A DNA stretch of 64,000 bases, from assembly GCF_964030975.1 (NCBI RefSeq), contig NZ_CAXIQH010000001.1, positions 1,426,001-1,490,000 on the forward strand, written 5' to 3'. The translations under genes and the position numbers were made by a program. How positions within the stretch are numbered: position 1 is the stretch's first letter; each line of letters starts with the position of its first letter. The DNA is from Tisiphia sp964030975. GTDB taxonomy: Bacteria > Pseudomonadota > Alphaproteobacteria > Rickettsiales > Rickettsiaceae. The notes beneath the pieces are model-generated. The model worked only from the letters and a program-made list of their open reading frames with translations. It ran no database searches and was not told the DNA's origin. Shown in pieces: positions 44,208 through 53,293 of the stretch.

Positions 44208-46049
44208 TTATAGCTCATCAACTCGATATTCTAGTGCCACTTCCTTACCACAAAAAGCTATCGCAATCTTAGTAATTTTCTTGATATGCACATGTTCTTT
44301 TATTTTAGCGTCATATTGTTTATTTATAATTTGCTTTAATCCTATTTTTGCTACAGATTCTAACTCTTCCGGGATTTTGCATATTTTATATTCAACTATA
44401 ATAGCACTATCTCCACGACCAACTATTGGTACTAACATATGATCACATCTGCCATATCCAGACTCTCTATTCGATTCTATTACATATTGCACCGTCAGTG
44501 GCGCTAATATTCCGCCCATCAGATTATGGTAATCTCTCTCCACAAGCATATCATGATAGCTGGTTGATTTTAATAAATATTCTTGCAACTTCTCGCCAAA
44601 TTGAGATATTTGCTGAGTAATTAATAATTTGATAAAATTATCATACTCATTAATTTTTATATTTAGTCTTTTAGTCACCCATTTTATTACCCTTTCTACA
44701 TAAATGTTACTTACCTCTGTATTAGGAATAGTCAAACGATATCTTGGACTTTCCACATTATCATCAGTAAGTAACGGACTCAAGTAACCGGCAAATAACA
44801 ATAGACTGAAAAAGATGTTGGGATTATCTTCGATCTCTCCTAAAGAAACTTGTTTATATAGTTTCTTAACTATGCCTTTCCCTTCTAATAGGCTTTGCAG
44901 ATCTTCTTGTATATCATCGTCAATGAAGGCTTTATCCACTAGCGATAAGCCACCACTATCAACCCAGTAAGTATCAAGACTTCCCGCGTGAGCTAAACAT
45001 TGCATGATCGACCATGGGTTATAGATGATTTCCCCTCCAAAATTGTAACCATTATACCAATTTTTTATTTTCTCAGGATTCGTCTCAAGTGGTACTTTGG
45101 TTAGTAATTCATCAACTTCCCCTTGGGTAAAGCCATAAAATTTAGCAAACTTTTTATCAAGCAAAGTATACTCACTAACATTATTTAAATCTGAAAATAA
45201 ATTAGCTTTAGCGATACGCAATATGCCGGTAATTACTCCTTTTTCTAAACAAGGATTACCTTTTAAACTACTGCCAAACATTCCGCGAAACATCTCTAGT
45301 ACATCCTCAAACTCTTTTAATCTCTCGCCAAATTTTAGATAAGCACTATTGATCGGTGTATCATATTCATCGATTAATATATAGACTTTTTGGTTAAAAT
45401 GTTTGTACAGCACTTCACTTAAAAAACGCAAACTATTTTTAAAATCATTCTTCTCAAGTTTCCCATCAAAATATCGCCTTAGTTTTTCTTTTTGTGCATT
45501 ATCTAATAATCCTGTATCTTTCGTCACATGATGATTTAAGTAATGATGACTTGCAAATAATTCTATAATTTGATCCTTGATACCTACTTCAATCTCTTGG
45601 TAGTTGCTACCCTTAACATCTTTAAAACTAATAAAAATCACTGGATAATTACCTTGCTGAACCATAGCATATTCATTACCGTTAATCTTTAAAGGTTCTA
45701 AAATCTTTTTTCCTTTAATACCTAAATCGATTTCCCCACCACTAAACAGCTTATAATTAACCTTCTGTTCTAACGGTAAAACCTCACCTCTCTCATCTAC
45801 TTCTATCTCAAAGAACTTCTGGAGCATATTCATATTCAAACTTTTACCCCACCGCCTTGGTCTAGCGATCAGGATTACATCACCACTATCTTCCAGTAAT
45901 TCTTTAACCATTAGGCTTTTATCAACAAATACATCACTATTTAACAATAACGTTTTAAAATCATCAGTACCTACCCTCATTCTTGGCAGTTTATTACCTT
46001 GTACGACTTTGCTTTCTTCAGTTATGACATTAGGTGTTTTGACAACCAT
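44208..46049 (-). CDS. AAA-ATPase-like / PD-(D/E)XK nuclease fusion protein
   Basis: 613 residues. The N-terminal AAA-ATPase_like domain has DDFKTLLLNSDVFVDKSLM and a variant P-loop IARPRRWGKSLNMNML; the Walker B-like segment is VYILIDEYDTPINSAY. The C-terminal PDDEXK_9 domain contains SAIIVEYKICK as the E-x-K core. This pairing is common in symbionts and gut bacteria as multicopy genes; its role is unsettled (mobile-element or defence-related suggestions exist). A gatggga ribosome site precedes the ATG. The neighbours are truncated ORFs and IS relics. Confidence 0.88.
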   Translation of the reverse strand: MVVKTPNVITEESKVVQGNKLPRMRVGTDDFKTLLLNSDVFVDKSLMVKELLEDSGDVILIARPRRWGKSLNMNMLQKFFEIEVDERGEVLPLEQKVNYKLFSGGEIDLGIKGKKILEPLKINGNEYAMVQQGNYPVIFISFKDVKGSNYQEIEVGIKDQIIELFASHHYLNHHVTKDTGLLDNAQKEKLRRYFDGKLEKNDFKNSLRFLSEVLYKHFNQKVYILIDEYDTPINSAYLKFGERLKEFEDVLEMFRGMFGSSLKGNPCLEKGVITGILRIAKANLFSDLNNVSEYTLLDKKFAKFYGFTQGEVDELLTKVPLETNPEKIKNWYNGYNFGGEIIYNPWSIMQCLAHAGSLDTYWVDSGGLSLVDKAFIDDDIQEDLQSLLEGKGIVKKLYKQVSLGEIEDNPNIFFSLLLFAGYLSPLLTDDNVESPRYRLTIPNTEVSNIYVERVIKWVTKRLNIKINEYDNFIKLLITQQISQFGEKLQEYLLKSTSYHDMLVERDYHNLMGGILAPLTVQYVIESNRESGYGRCDHMLVPIVGRGDSAIIVEYKICKIPEELESVAKIGLKQIINKQYDAKIKEHVHIKKITKIAIAFCGKEVALEYRVDEL

Positions 46050-46193
46050 ATTTTTTTCCCATCATCTATTTATTACAAATTTTATACTATAACTTTTTGT
46101 GATAAAAGTCCTGGCAATAAAGACCCTTTCATTATTATTTAAAACCACTCTATTCAACATAATTAAATCTAAACTTACCATATCATTTCCAGA

Positions 46194-46699
46194 TTACATA
46201 CCCATACTTATCCCTCTACTTTGTTGCATTTTCTCCTGTTGCATTTCTTCTAGATGTTGCCTATCTAACCCCTTCTGGAAGTTTCTGATTTGGTTGATAG
46301 TTTTGGTTATTGAGCCATTATAGTAGCTCTTGTTACTATTATTATAATGATTAACTTCCGTATAGTCATCCTGAATATGTAAATTATATCTTAGCGAAGC
46401 TACGGCAATTCTTAAATTATGGATTACTAAATTCTTACCTTCTGATAAAGCTTCACTTTGTTCAACGTCGCTAGTATTATTGTCATTAAACCCTGGGGTT
46501 AAGGCTTTATCCAGTTTAGCCGTAATAGATTTAGATTGTGCTTGTTCTATTTCAGCTGCTATTTTCATTGATTCAAACTTCCCTACTGTAACATTAGCTT
46601 CTCCGTGCTGCAACCTATAATCTAGTAACTGCTCTGCTACTGATTTTTGCATATTAGTGCCAAGACTTAACAATTCTTTTATTTGCGGCTCATTATCTA
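46194..46699 (-). pseudogene. C-terminal part of an unknown helical protein, cut by an IS5-type relic
   Basis: The frame is open from the relic edge: LDNEPQIKELLSLGTNMQKS, then VAEQLLDYRLQHGE... to MQQEKMQQSRGISMGM. An ATG at codon MQKSV and a TTG at 46673 are possible restarts. It is helical, Gln/Asn-rich and has no known motif. It may have lost its N-terminus to the IS. Confidence 0.5.
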
Positions 46700-47101
46700 G
46701 GGCGTGTCATCAATTCAACAAAATGACAGAAGCAGCAAGATGAATCGCCCCCAAAAAGTTTTGAGCCGTTTTATAGTTATGCTCATAGGATTAGGTGATA
46801 AAGAACATAACGATTGTAAGTTGTCATTCCCGCGAAGGCGGGAATCTAGATACCTGCTTTCGCAGGGATGACAAAAAGTTTGTATCACCTAATTCAATAG
46901 GTTTCACTATAGTACCGCCTCTACAAAAAGACGATTGTCCTTAGCTGTTACTCCTACATCTCCTTCTTTTCCAGGTAGTATATCCTTTATCCTATCCCAT
47001 TGCTCATCTCTTAAAGCATACCGACGCATTTCAACAATCCTTTAGTTTTTTATAAACTTAATGATTTATATCACTATGTCAACTCATTTGATGACACGCC
47101 C
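46700..47101 (-). mobile_element. IS5-type (IS427-like) relic with a family A repeat in place of its core
   Basis: Inverted termini gggcgtgtcatcaa / complement, flanked by ta on both sides. On the minus strand 47029-46912 encodes MRRYALRDEQWDRIKDILPG, then KEGDVGVTAKDNRLFVEAV (transposase N-terminus). 46771-46710 encodes YKTAQNFLGAIHLAASVILLN, then a stop (C-terminus). The catalytic middle is gone and a family A repeat sits exactly between. Confidence 0.85.
46772..46911. repeat. Family A repeat containing a family D repeat
   Basis: Ends tatagttatgctcatagg and ggtttcactata; inner D 46823-46872 (gtcattcccgcg...cagggatgac). It is the reverse orientation of the copy at 50549-50688, with a closely matching inner sequence. 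Confidence 0.88.
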
Positions 47102-47169
47102 TAGTACGCGAAAGCGGGAATCTATAATATCTCAAGACTTTTTAGATACCTGATTTCGCAGGGATGACA
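47102..47169. repeat. Family D repeat forming the gatA 3' end
   Basis: Contains gcgaaagcgggaatct and gaaatcaggtatct-type arms ending cagggatgac. It is shortened at the left by the IS5-type relic, which appears to have inserted in or next to it. Confidence 0.8.
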
Positions 47170-48658
47170 TTGCAGCGTTTTCAGAATATATAAAACTAAT
47201 ATTTCTTGAACCACGCTCGATTGCTGCTGCTACCTTTATAGTATTATATTCATCAAGGGCTTTGCCTATTACTTGCATGCCAAGAGGTAATCCCCTAGAA
47301 GATAAAGCAGCAGGTACAGAACAACAAGGAAGACCGGCAAGACTAGCTGGAATAGTAAATAAATCATTTAAATACATTGTCACAGGATTATCTTGTTTCT
47401 CACCTAAATTAAAAGCTTCCGATGGTGTGGATGGCATAATTATTGCTTCAACTTGCCCAAAAGCTTTGTTAAAATCATCTGAAATCAAACGTCTTATTTT
47501 TTGTGCTTTTAAGTAATAAGCATCCATAAGAGTAGATGAAAGCAAATAAGTACCAAGCATAATACGTCTTTTAACTTCAGAACCAAAACCAGCACTCCTT
47601 GTTTTTTCATACATTTCTTCAATAGATGCTCCATCATTTTCTGCCCTGAAACCATATCTTATACCATCATATCTTGATAAATTAGATGAGGTTTCAGCAG
47701 GTGCTATAACATAATATGCAGCTAGAGCATATTTAGAATATGGCAATGAAATATCAATAATTTCCACCCCATCATTTTTAAGAATATCAATAGTATTTTG
47801 CCACATCCTAATAATATCAGGTTGTATACCATCTTGTTTCATAATATCAAATGGGACACCTACCTTCATGTTTTTCACACTAGTGTTACATGCAGATTTT
47901 AGTTGTGGCACCTCGGAGTTGATAGAAGTAGAATCCTTCTCATCAAAGCCCATCATGGCTTGTAGCATTAATGCAGTATCTTCGACAGTTCTTGTAAGGA
48001 CTCCAGCTTGGTCAAGTGAACTGGCAAAAGCAACCATACCATATCTAGAACAACGACCATATGTTGGCTTGAATCCGACAATTCCGGTATAACTGGCAGG
48101 CTGGCGAACAGAGCCACCTGTATCACTTCCAAGAGCTGCCATAGCCAAAAAGGCACTGACAGAAGCTGATGCCCCCCCAGAGGAGCCACCAGGAACTAGT
48201 GGAGTTGAAGGTGCATCTACAGCCTTCCAAGGGCTAATAACGTTACCGAAATAGCTGGTAATATTAGCAGATCCCATGGCGAATTCATCCATATTAGTCT
48301 TACCAAGCATTATTGTACCATGCTCTTGAACCTTATTACTTACAGTTGATTCGTATGTTGGTATAAAGTTACTAAGCATTCTTGAGCCTGCAGTAGTTAG
48401 TACTCCTTTTGTACAAAAAAGATCTTTTACAGAGATGGGAATTCCTTCTAATGACCTTTCTATTCCCTTATGATAATTCTGATCAGCAATTTTAGCTTGC
48501 TGTAAAGCCGTATCTGTAGTTTCAGTAATATAGGCATTTAACTCTTTATGCTTATCCATTTCCTCAATATGAGCTTTAGTCAGCTCAACAGACGAAAATT
48601 CTCTGTTCTTTAAGGATTTCAAGGCTTGTGTTATGGTTAATTTTATAATTTCTGACAT
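47132..48658 (-). CDS. gatA: Glutamyl/aspartyl-tRNA(Gln/Asn) amidotransferase subunit A
   Basis: 508-residue amidase-signature protein. Catalytic Lys in GIPISVKDLFC, the signature GGSSGGASASVSAFLAMAALGSDTGGSVRQPAS with the Ser-cisSer-Lys triad, and GFKPTYGRCSRYGMVAFASSLDQ. It supplies ammonia to mischarged Glu-tRNA(Gln) with GatB/GatC. It follows gatC with 3 bases between. The last 12 residues (MSSLRNQVSKKS) and the stop are encoded by a family D repeat, replacing the native end. Confidence 0.96.
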   Translation of the reverse strand: MSEIIKLTITQALKSLKNREFSSVELTKAHIEEMDKHKELNAYITETTDTALQQAKIADQNYHKGIERSLEGIPISVKDLFCTKGVLTTAGSRMLSNFIPTYESTVSNKVQEHGTIMLGKTNMDEFAMGSANITSYFGNVISPWKAVDAPSTPLVPGGSSGGASASVSAFLAMAALGSDTGGSVRQPASYTGIVGFKPTYGRCSRYGMVAFASSLDQAGVLTRTVEDTALMLQAMMGFDEKDSTSINSEVPQLKSACNTSVKNMKVGVPFDIMKQDGIQPDIIRMWQNTIDILKNDGVEIIDISLPYSKYALAAYYVIAPAETSSNLSRYDGIRYGFRAENDGASIEEMYEKTRSAGFGSEVKRRIMLGTYLLSSTLMDAYYLKAQKIRRLISDDFNKAFGQVEAIIMPSTPSEAFNLGEKQDNPVTMYLNDLFTIPASLAGLPCCSVPAALSSRGLPLGMQVIGKALDEYNTIKVAAAIERGSRNISFIYSENAAMSSLRNQVSKKS

Positions 48659-48661
48659 ATT

Positions 48662-48964
48662 TTACTCTACTACTTTTGGTACTACAAAACATTTTACTTC
48701 CTTGGCAAGGTCGGCTTTATCATTTGGCAAGTTAGCAAATAATTCATCGGAGATGTCAGCATACAATACTTGGTCATGTCGCATTCTTTGGTTCATACCA
48801 CAAACTGAAGTAAGTGGTTGAACGTTACTACAATCTACATCGTTTAAAATGTCAATCATATTCATCATCTCAGTCAATTGGTAGGCAAAATTGTTTAGCT
48901 CTTCTTGGCTAAAATTAAACCTAGCAAGCTTTGCTATTCTTTGTATTTCTTCATTTGTAATCAT
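48662..48964 (-). CDS. gatC: Glutamyl/aspartyl-tRNA amidotransferase subunit C
   Basis: 100-residue GatC: ITNEEIQRIAKLARFNFSQE at the N-terminus, MIDILNDVDCSNVQPLTSV in the middle and FVVPKVVE at the end. It clamps GatA to GatB. First gene of the gatC-gatA pair; gatB is not in the window. Confidence 0.95.
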   Translation of the reverse strand: MITNEEIQRIAKLARFNFSQEELNNFAYQLTEMMNMIDILNDVDCSNVQPLTSVCGMNQRMRHDQVLYADISDELFANLPNDKADLAKEVKCFVVPKVVE

Positions 48965-49043
48965 TATATACCTTAAATATTAAAGTCAATGTTGTTTAAA
49001 ATAATATTATACCATGAAATATATCTACACTAATAGCATGAAG

Positions 49044-50387
49044 TCATTTTTTTAAAGAATAATTATGCTTATCTCGCATTAAGCTATTACGTAACCTCTC
49101 TAATGTTTCAAAATAACTCAACCCAAATCCATATAATACAATGAATGGTATAAATAATATTACTATTCCCCAATTAGCAAAATAATCTATTAAATAAACT
49201 AATCCAAAAGATGTAACAACATACATTATTGCCTTTACCATAGCACTTGAGATACTGACGCATCTAAAACGTTTAAATATAGGAAATTGCTTATAAAATA
49301 TTGATGTCGCTGGAAATGCTTCTGTCTTAAATATCAATATAAAAAACTGCAACAATAATAAATAGAAAGGAGATGAGATATTAGTTAATAAATATGGTGA
49401 AAACATAATAATACTAGCAAAAATCACTAATTTCATTTTTAAAATTTTCATAGGATCTATTCTATAACTCAAATAAGTATATAGGATACAGATAAGCAAG
49501 TCTGCTATTATGACGAGCAAGTTATGACCAATAATTTGTTCAGAACCATAATTAAAGGTGTTTTTAAGTATAGTGCCGCAATGCATATATATAAAATAAA
49601 AAATAATTGGTGCAGTCGATTCAATTGATAAATAAGCTAATATAGTTTTTATATTAATTTTCTCATTTAACATTTTATGATTAGTAATATGCTTTTTTTC
49701 TAGACCAAAAGTTTGAATGTTATTTTCCAATCTTTTGGCTGCGTCAGCAAATTCTGGGGTCTCTCTAAGGTACGTTCTTGCCACAGCTCCCACTAGGGCA
49801 ATCGCTGCACCAAATAAAAACGCATATCGCCAATTAAAACCATATGAAGTCACAAGCATAGCTACACCTAAAGCAAATACTGCCCCTAATTTACTAAATA
49901 TTGAAATACAACCAACAACAGGATATTGTACTGGTGGCTCGGTTGTTTCCGTTAAATATAATTCTGCCCCTACTGCTTCTCCTAAGGATGACATGCCTTG
50001 CACTATCCGACAAATAGTGATTAATACCGAAGCAGTAATACCAATTTGGGCATAAGTAGGCAAAATAAACATCACCAAACAAGAAAATGACATCATAAAA
50101 GTTGTGACAACCACCGTAACCTTACGCCCTGCTTTATCACCTATCCAACCAAATAGTGCAGCACCAATTGGTCTAAAAACAAAAGTAGAGCAGAAGGCAA
50201 GAGCCGAAAGAATACTAGCACTATGCGGATCAGTCTTTGGAAAAAATAACTCATTAAGAAATCCTGCCATATGTATATAGAGCATCAGGTCAAAATACTC
50301 TAGAAATGTCCCAATTGAAAGCAACCCAACCGCTTCTTTTTGCTCATTGGTTAGGCTTCTTTGCTCCCGTTGTTGATACATTATCAT
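49044..50387 (-). CDS. proP: MFS transporter of the ProP / metabolite:H+ symporter family
   Basis: 447 residues with 12 predicted membrane spans. Family marks: SIGTFLEYFDLMLYIHMAGFL, the loop 2-3 motif GWIGDKAGRKVTVVVT, GMSSLGEAVGAELYLTE and GFNWRYAFLFGAAIAL. ProP-like carriers are expanded in Rickettsia, and individual substrates (betaine, proline or other metabolites) are mostly unknown. Two possible starts (50387 and 50381). Monocistronic, with repeat-rich DNA upstream. Confidence 0.88.
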   Translation of the reverse strand: MIMYQQREQRSLTNEQKEAVGLLSIGTFLEYFDLMLYIHMAGFLNELFFPKTDPHSASILSALAFCSTFVFRPIGAALFGWIGDKAGRKVTVVVTTFMMSFSCLVMFILPTYAQIGITASVLITICRIVQGMSSLGEAVGAELYLTETTEPPVQYPVVGCISIFSKLGAVFALGVAMLVTSYGFNWRYAFLFGAAIALVGAVARTYLRETPEFADAAKRLENNIQTFGLEKKHITNHKMLNEKINIKTILAYLSIESTAPIIFYFIYMHCGTILKNTFNYGSEQIIGHNLLVIIADLLICILYTYLSYRIDPMKILKMKLVIFASIIMFSPYLLTNISSPFYLLLLQFFILIFKTEAFPATSIFYKQFPIFKRFRCVSISSAMVKAIMYVVTSFGLVYLIDYFANWGIVILFIPFIVLYGFGLSYFETLERLRNSLMRDKHNYSLKK

Positions 50388-50439
50388 TTTTTAAATATTT
50401 AAATTAAAAACTACTTATCAAGATGTCATCCGTGGCAAA

Positions 50440-50956
50440 TTAACGTCTAGAAAACTATAAGGTCGACGAAGCAATCTTATACTAATTTTTATTGCTTCGT
50501 TGCCGCCAAAGCAGTACAGCTGTCGAAAGTTAGCAGGAGAAGCTGGTTTATAGTGAAACCTATTGAATTAGGTGATACAAACTTTGTGTCATACCTGCGA
50601 AAGCAGGTATCTAGATTCCCGCCTTCGCGGGAATGACAACTTACAATCGTTATGTTCTTTATCACCTAATCCTATGAGCATAACTATAGAGGTCATCATG
50701 GTAGTTTAAAAGTTGTGGGAAAATAATCAGCGTCATTGCGAGGAGGCGTAAGCCGACGAAGCAATCTATTTTTGGTTACTTTTATGGATTGCTTCGCCGA
50801 CCTACGCCTCCTCGCAATGACGTTGACCACATACGACTTTTAAAGCGCCTTACCTAAAACCGCTTCCTTTTCTAACTTTCGATAACCCTGGCTAAAGCGG
50901 CTCCTTGCAATGACACATGTGAATTGGGCGTAATGTTAGTCAGGTTAGCTATAGAC
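50440..50956. repeat. Five-deep nest of palindromic repeats (B, C, G, A, D)
   Basis: The B right end is at 50930-50956 (gttagtcaggttagctata). Within it a C copy is split: left 50460-50515 (gacgaagcaatctta...tgcttcgttgcc), right 50887-50915 (gctaaagcggctccttgcaatgac). In the split lies G, 50520-50882 (ctgtcgaaagttag / ctaactttcga). In G's left arm sits A, 50549-50688, which itself contains D, 50588-50638. G also carries its own C copy at 50731-50822. No gene lies in this stretch. Confidence 0.85.
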
Positions 50957-51517
50957 TTAAATAGTCAATATCTCTTGTTCTTTTTGTTTAACATGCTGTT
51001 CCACTTTATTGCCATACTCATCAGTTAACTTTTGGATTTCTTCTGAGAAATTATGGTGTTCATCCTTAGTTATGCTATTGTCTTTTTCTAGCTTTTTTAA
51101 ATCTTCATTACCATCCCTTCTGATATTACGCAAAGCAATTTTAGTATTTTCTCCATATTTATAAGCAAATTTAACAAGCTCTTTGCGACGTTCTTCAGTA
51201 AGTAGTGGAATGGTGATTCTGACTAACTGCCCATCTGATGAGGGATTTAGACCTAAATTTGCATCAATAATGGCTTTTTCGACAGCTTTTACCATAGATT
51301 TATCCCACACCTGTACAGTAATAGTTCTGGCATCTGGAGTTGAAAGACTCGCTACTTGTGACAAAGACATTTTATCTCCATACGCTTCAACTAATACCGG
51401 ATCAAGTAAATTAACTGAAGCTCTACCAGTTCTAAGCCCCTTAAGTTCATGATCCAATATCTTTAACGAGCTATCCATTTTTGATTGCAACTCTTTATGT
51501 ATAGTTGTTTTATCCAT
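50957..51517 (-). CDS. frr: Ribosome recycling factor
   Basis: 186 residues, normal length. Motifs: LDHELKGLRTGRASVNLLDPVLVEAYG, DARTITVQVWDKSMVKAVEKAI, LRNIRRDGNEDLKKLEKDNSITKDE and a final coiled coil. It releases 70S ribosomes after termination together with EF-G. It sits 5 bases downstream of pyrH, the usual alphaproteobacterial order. Confidence 0.97.
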   Translation of the reverse strand: MDKTTIHKELQSKMDSSLKILDHELKGLRTGRASVNLLDPVLVEAYGDKMSLSQVASLSTPDARTITVQVWDKSMVKAVEKAIIDANLGLNPSSDGQLVRITIPLLTEERRKELVKFAYKYGENTKIALRNIRRDGNEDLKKLEKDNSITKDEHHNFSEEIQKLTDEYGNKVEQHVKQKEQEILTI

Positions 51518-51522
51518 ACCTA

Positions 51523-52239
51523 TTAACCTTCTTGAATTTTTGTATACTCACCTTTTCCTTGCAATACTTTTGCAAAATTACCCTTCTCTTTAATTGAAAA
51601 TACCTTAATTGGCAAGTTATTTTCTCTAGCCACGGCAACAGCAGCAATATCCATAACTTGTAAATTCTCTTTTAGAAGATTACTATAGCTGATAGTGGAG
51701 TATTTTACTGCATCAGGGTTTTTCGTTGGATCTGAATCGTATACACCGTTAACTTTAGTACCTTTTAATAATAAATCGCAGTTCATTTCAATGGCCCTTA
51801 AGACACCTGCACTATCAGTAGTACAAAATGGATTACCAGTTCCGCCGGCAAAAATTACTACTCTACCCTCTTCTATATGTTTCTTTGCTTTACGACGTAT
51901 ATAAGGCTCACAAACACTCATCATGGGAATGGCAGAAAGGACTCTAGTATGAACATCTAAACTTTCCATAATATTTTGTAAAGTAAGTGCATTTATTACC
52001 GTACCAAGCATACCAATATAATCACCAGCAGCTCTTTCCATACCAAATAAGGCATTAGTGCCACGATAAATATTACCACCACCTACGACCACACATAACT
52101 GTACACCAAGAGCTATTGCTTCCTTTATATCCTCAGCAATCCTTAGTATTACAGAATATTCGTGACCAAATTGCTTATCACCCATTAAGGCTTCGCCAGA
52201 AACTTTTAGCAAAACCCGTTTATATTTCAAATATGACAT
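51523..52239 (-). CDS. pyrH: UMP kinase
   Basis: 238-residue amino-acid-kinase-fold enzyme phosphorylating UMP to UDP. Motifs: KVSGEALMGDKQFG, CVVVGGGNIYRGTNALFGMERAAGDYIGMLGTVINAL, VIFAGGTGNPFCTTDSA and GTKVNGVYDSDPTKNPDA. First gene of pyrH-frr. Confidence 0.97.
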   Translation of the reverse strand: MSYLKYKRVLLKVSGEALMGDKQFGHEYSVILRIAEDIKEAIALGVQLCVVVGGGNIYRGTNALFGMERAAGDYIGMLGTVINALTLQNIMESLDVHTRVLSAIPMMSVCEPYIRRKAKKHIEEGRVVIFAGGTGNPFCTTDSAGVLRAIEMNCDLLLKGTKVNGVYDSDPTKNPDAVKYSTISYSNLLKENLQVMDIAAVAVARENNLPIKVFSIKEKGNFAKVLQGKGEYTKIQEG

Positions 52240-52809
52240 AAATTTTATATTGTTGTTAAATTATTGATTTCTATAAATTCTCTATACAAACCTACTTGAT
52301 AGCTGTGGGATAAGCATCTTATAACCACTAAAACTAGTCGAACTATTATTTTTGTCAAGTATTATAGTTGTTTGATAACAATTATAGATTTAAAAATATT
52401 AGTTTAAAACAAGGTAAGATTACGCTTATTAATTTATTCACCTTATACATAATCCTCACACGGCAATTTAAAAATTGCAGAAAAGTACAAGGCATCATTG
52501 CGAGGCCACGTGAGTGTAGTGGCAATCCTGTTTTGTGTCATACCTGCGAAAACAGGTATCTTAGAGATTCCCGCCGTTGCTAAGAATGACAATTTACAAC
52601 TGCTTCGTCGCCACCAAAGTGGCTCCTTGCAATGACGATGTGCTGTTTTCCCTATGACTTTTACATGCCATGCGTAAGGTGAGTTATTAAAGATATTATA
52701 CTTTCTTGTCTATGAAACCCCTCTAAAACCTCTTCCTCTTCTAACTTTCAACAGCTGTAGGCTACCGACTTAACCCAAACACTACTGTAACAATGCAGGA
52801 AGGTTATTA
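52240..52809. repeat. Repeat-filled interval: C containing D, and a G right arm
   Basis: 52492-52637 is a degenerate family C repeat with a D repeat (52537-52590) inside. 52725-52757 matches the right end of family G (cttcctcttctaactttcaacag). Bases 52240-52480 are A+T-rich without a recognisable gene and should contain the pyrH promoter. Confidence 0.75.
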
Positions 52810-53229
52810 CTATAAATCTATATGCTGTTTTTCATAGTTTTCATGTCGCTCTTGCGATTCAATACATAAAGTTGCAACTGGTCTTGCTTCTAAACGTTTT
52901 AAGCCAATTGGTTCCCCAGTTTCTTCGCAATAGCCATATTCATTTTTTTCTATCCTTACCAAAGCCTCTTCTATTTTATCAATAAGCTTACGATACCTGT
53001 CTCTTGTTCGCAACTCGAGTGCTGTATCAGTTTCAATTGACGCACGATCATTAAAATCTGGCTCATTCCAATTTTCCTCCTTGAGGTGGTTTAAGGTCTC
53101 TCGCGACTCCTCTAGCAAAGAACGTTTCCACTCAAGAAGTTTTTGTCTAAAATATTCTAACTGTTTAGGGTTCATATATTCTTCATCATTAGAGGGTTTA
53201 TACCCTTCTAGTAAAATAATTCTAGACAT
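52810..53229 (-). CDS. dksA: RNA polymerase-binding transcription factor DksA
   Basis: 139 residues: a coiled-coil hairpin (FRQKLLEWKRSLLEESRETLNHLKEE) with its acidic tip (DRASIETDTALELRTRDR), and the zinc-finger region GYCEETGEPIGLKRLEARPVATLCIESQERHE. Only two of the four classic Cys remain (C-x-x-T...C-x-x-S), as in many alphaproteobacteria. It works with ppGpp on rRNA and amino-acid promoters. Downstream of xerC on the same strand. Confidence 0.95.
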   Translation of the reverse strand: MSRIILLEGYKPSNDEEYMNPKQLEYFRQKLLEWKRSLLEESRETLNHLKEENWNEPDFNDRASIETDTALELRTRDRYRKLIDKIEEALVRIEKNEYGYCEETGEPIGLKRLEARPVATLCIESQERHENYEKQHIDL

Positions 53230-53293
53230 ACAGGATTCTCAATATTAAAGTATGGAATAATATAACGTATAACTAAAAATTATGGCAAGAAGA

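Noticed and set aside
46194..50956. Regularly recurring gtcat...atgac repeats considered as a CRISPR array
   Set aside because: The copies are palindromic, variable, irregularly spaced over kilobases and lack unique spacers; no cas genes were seen.
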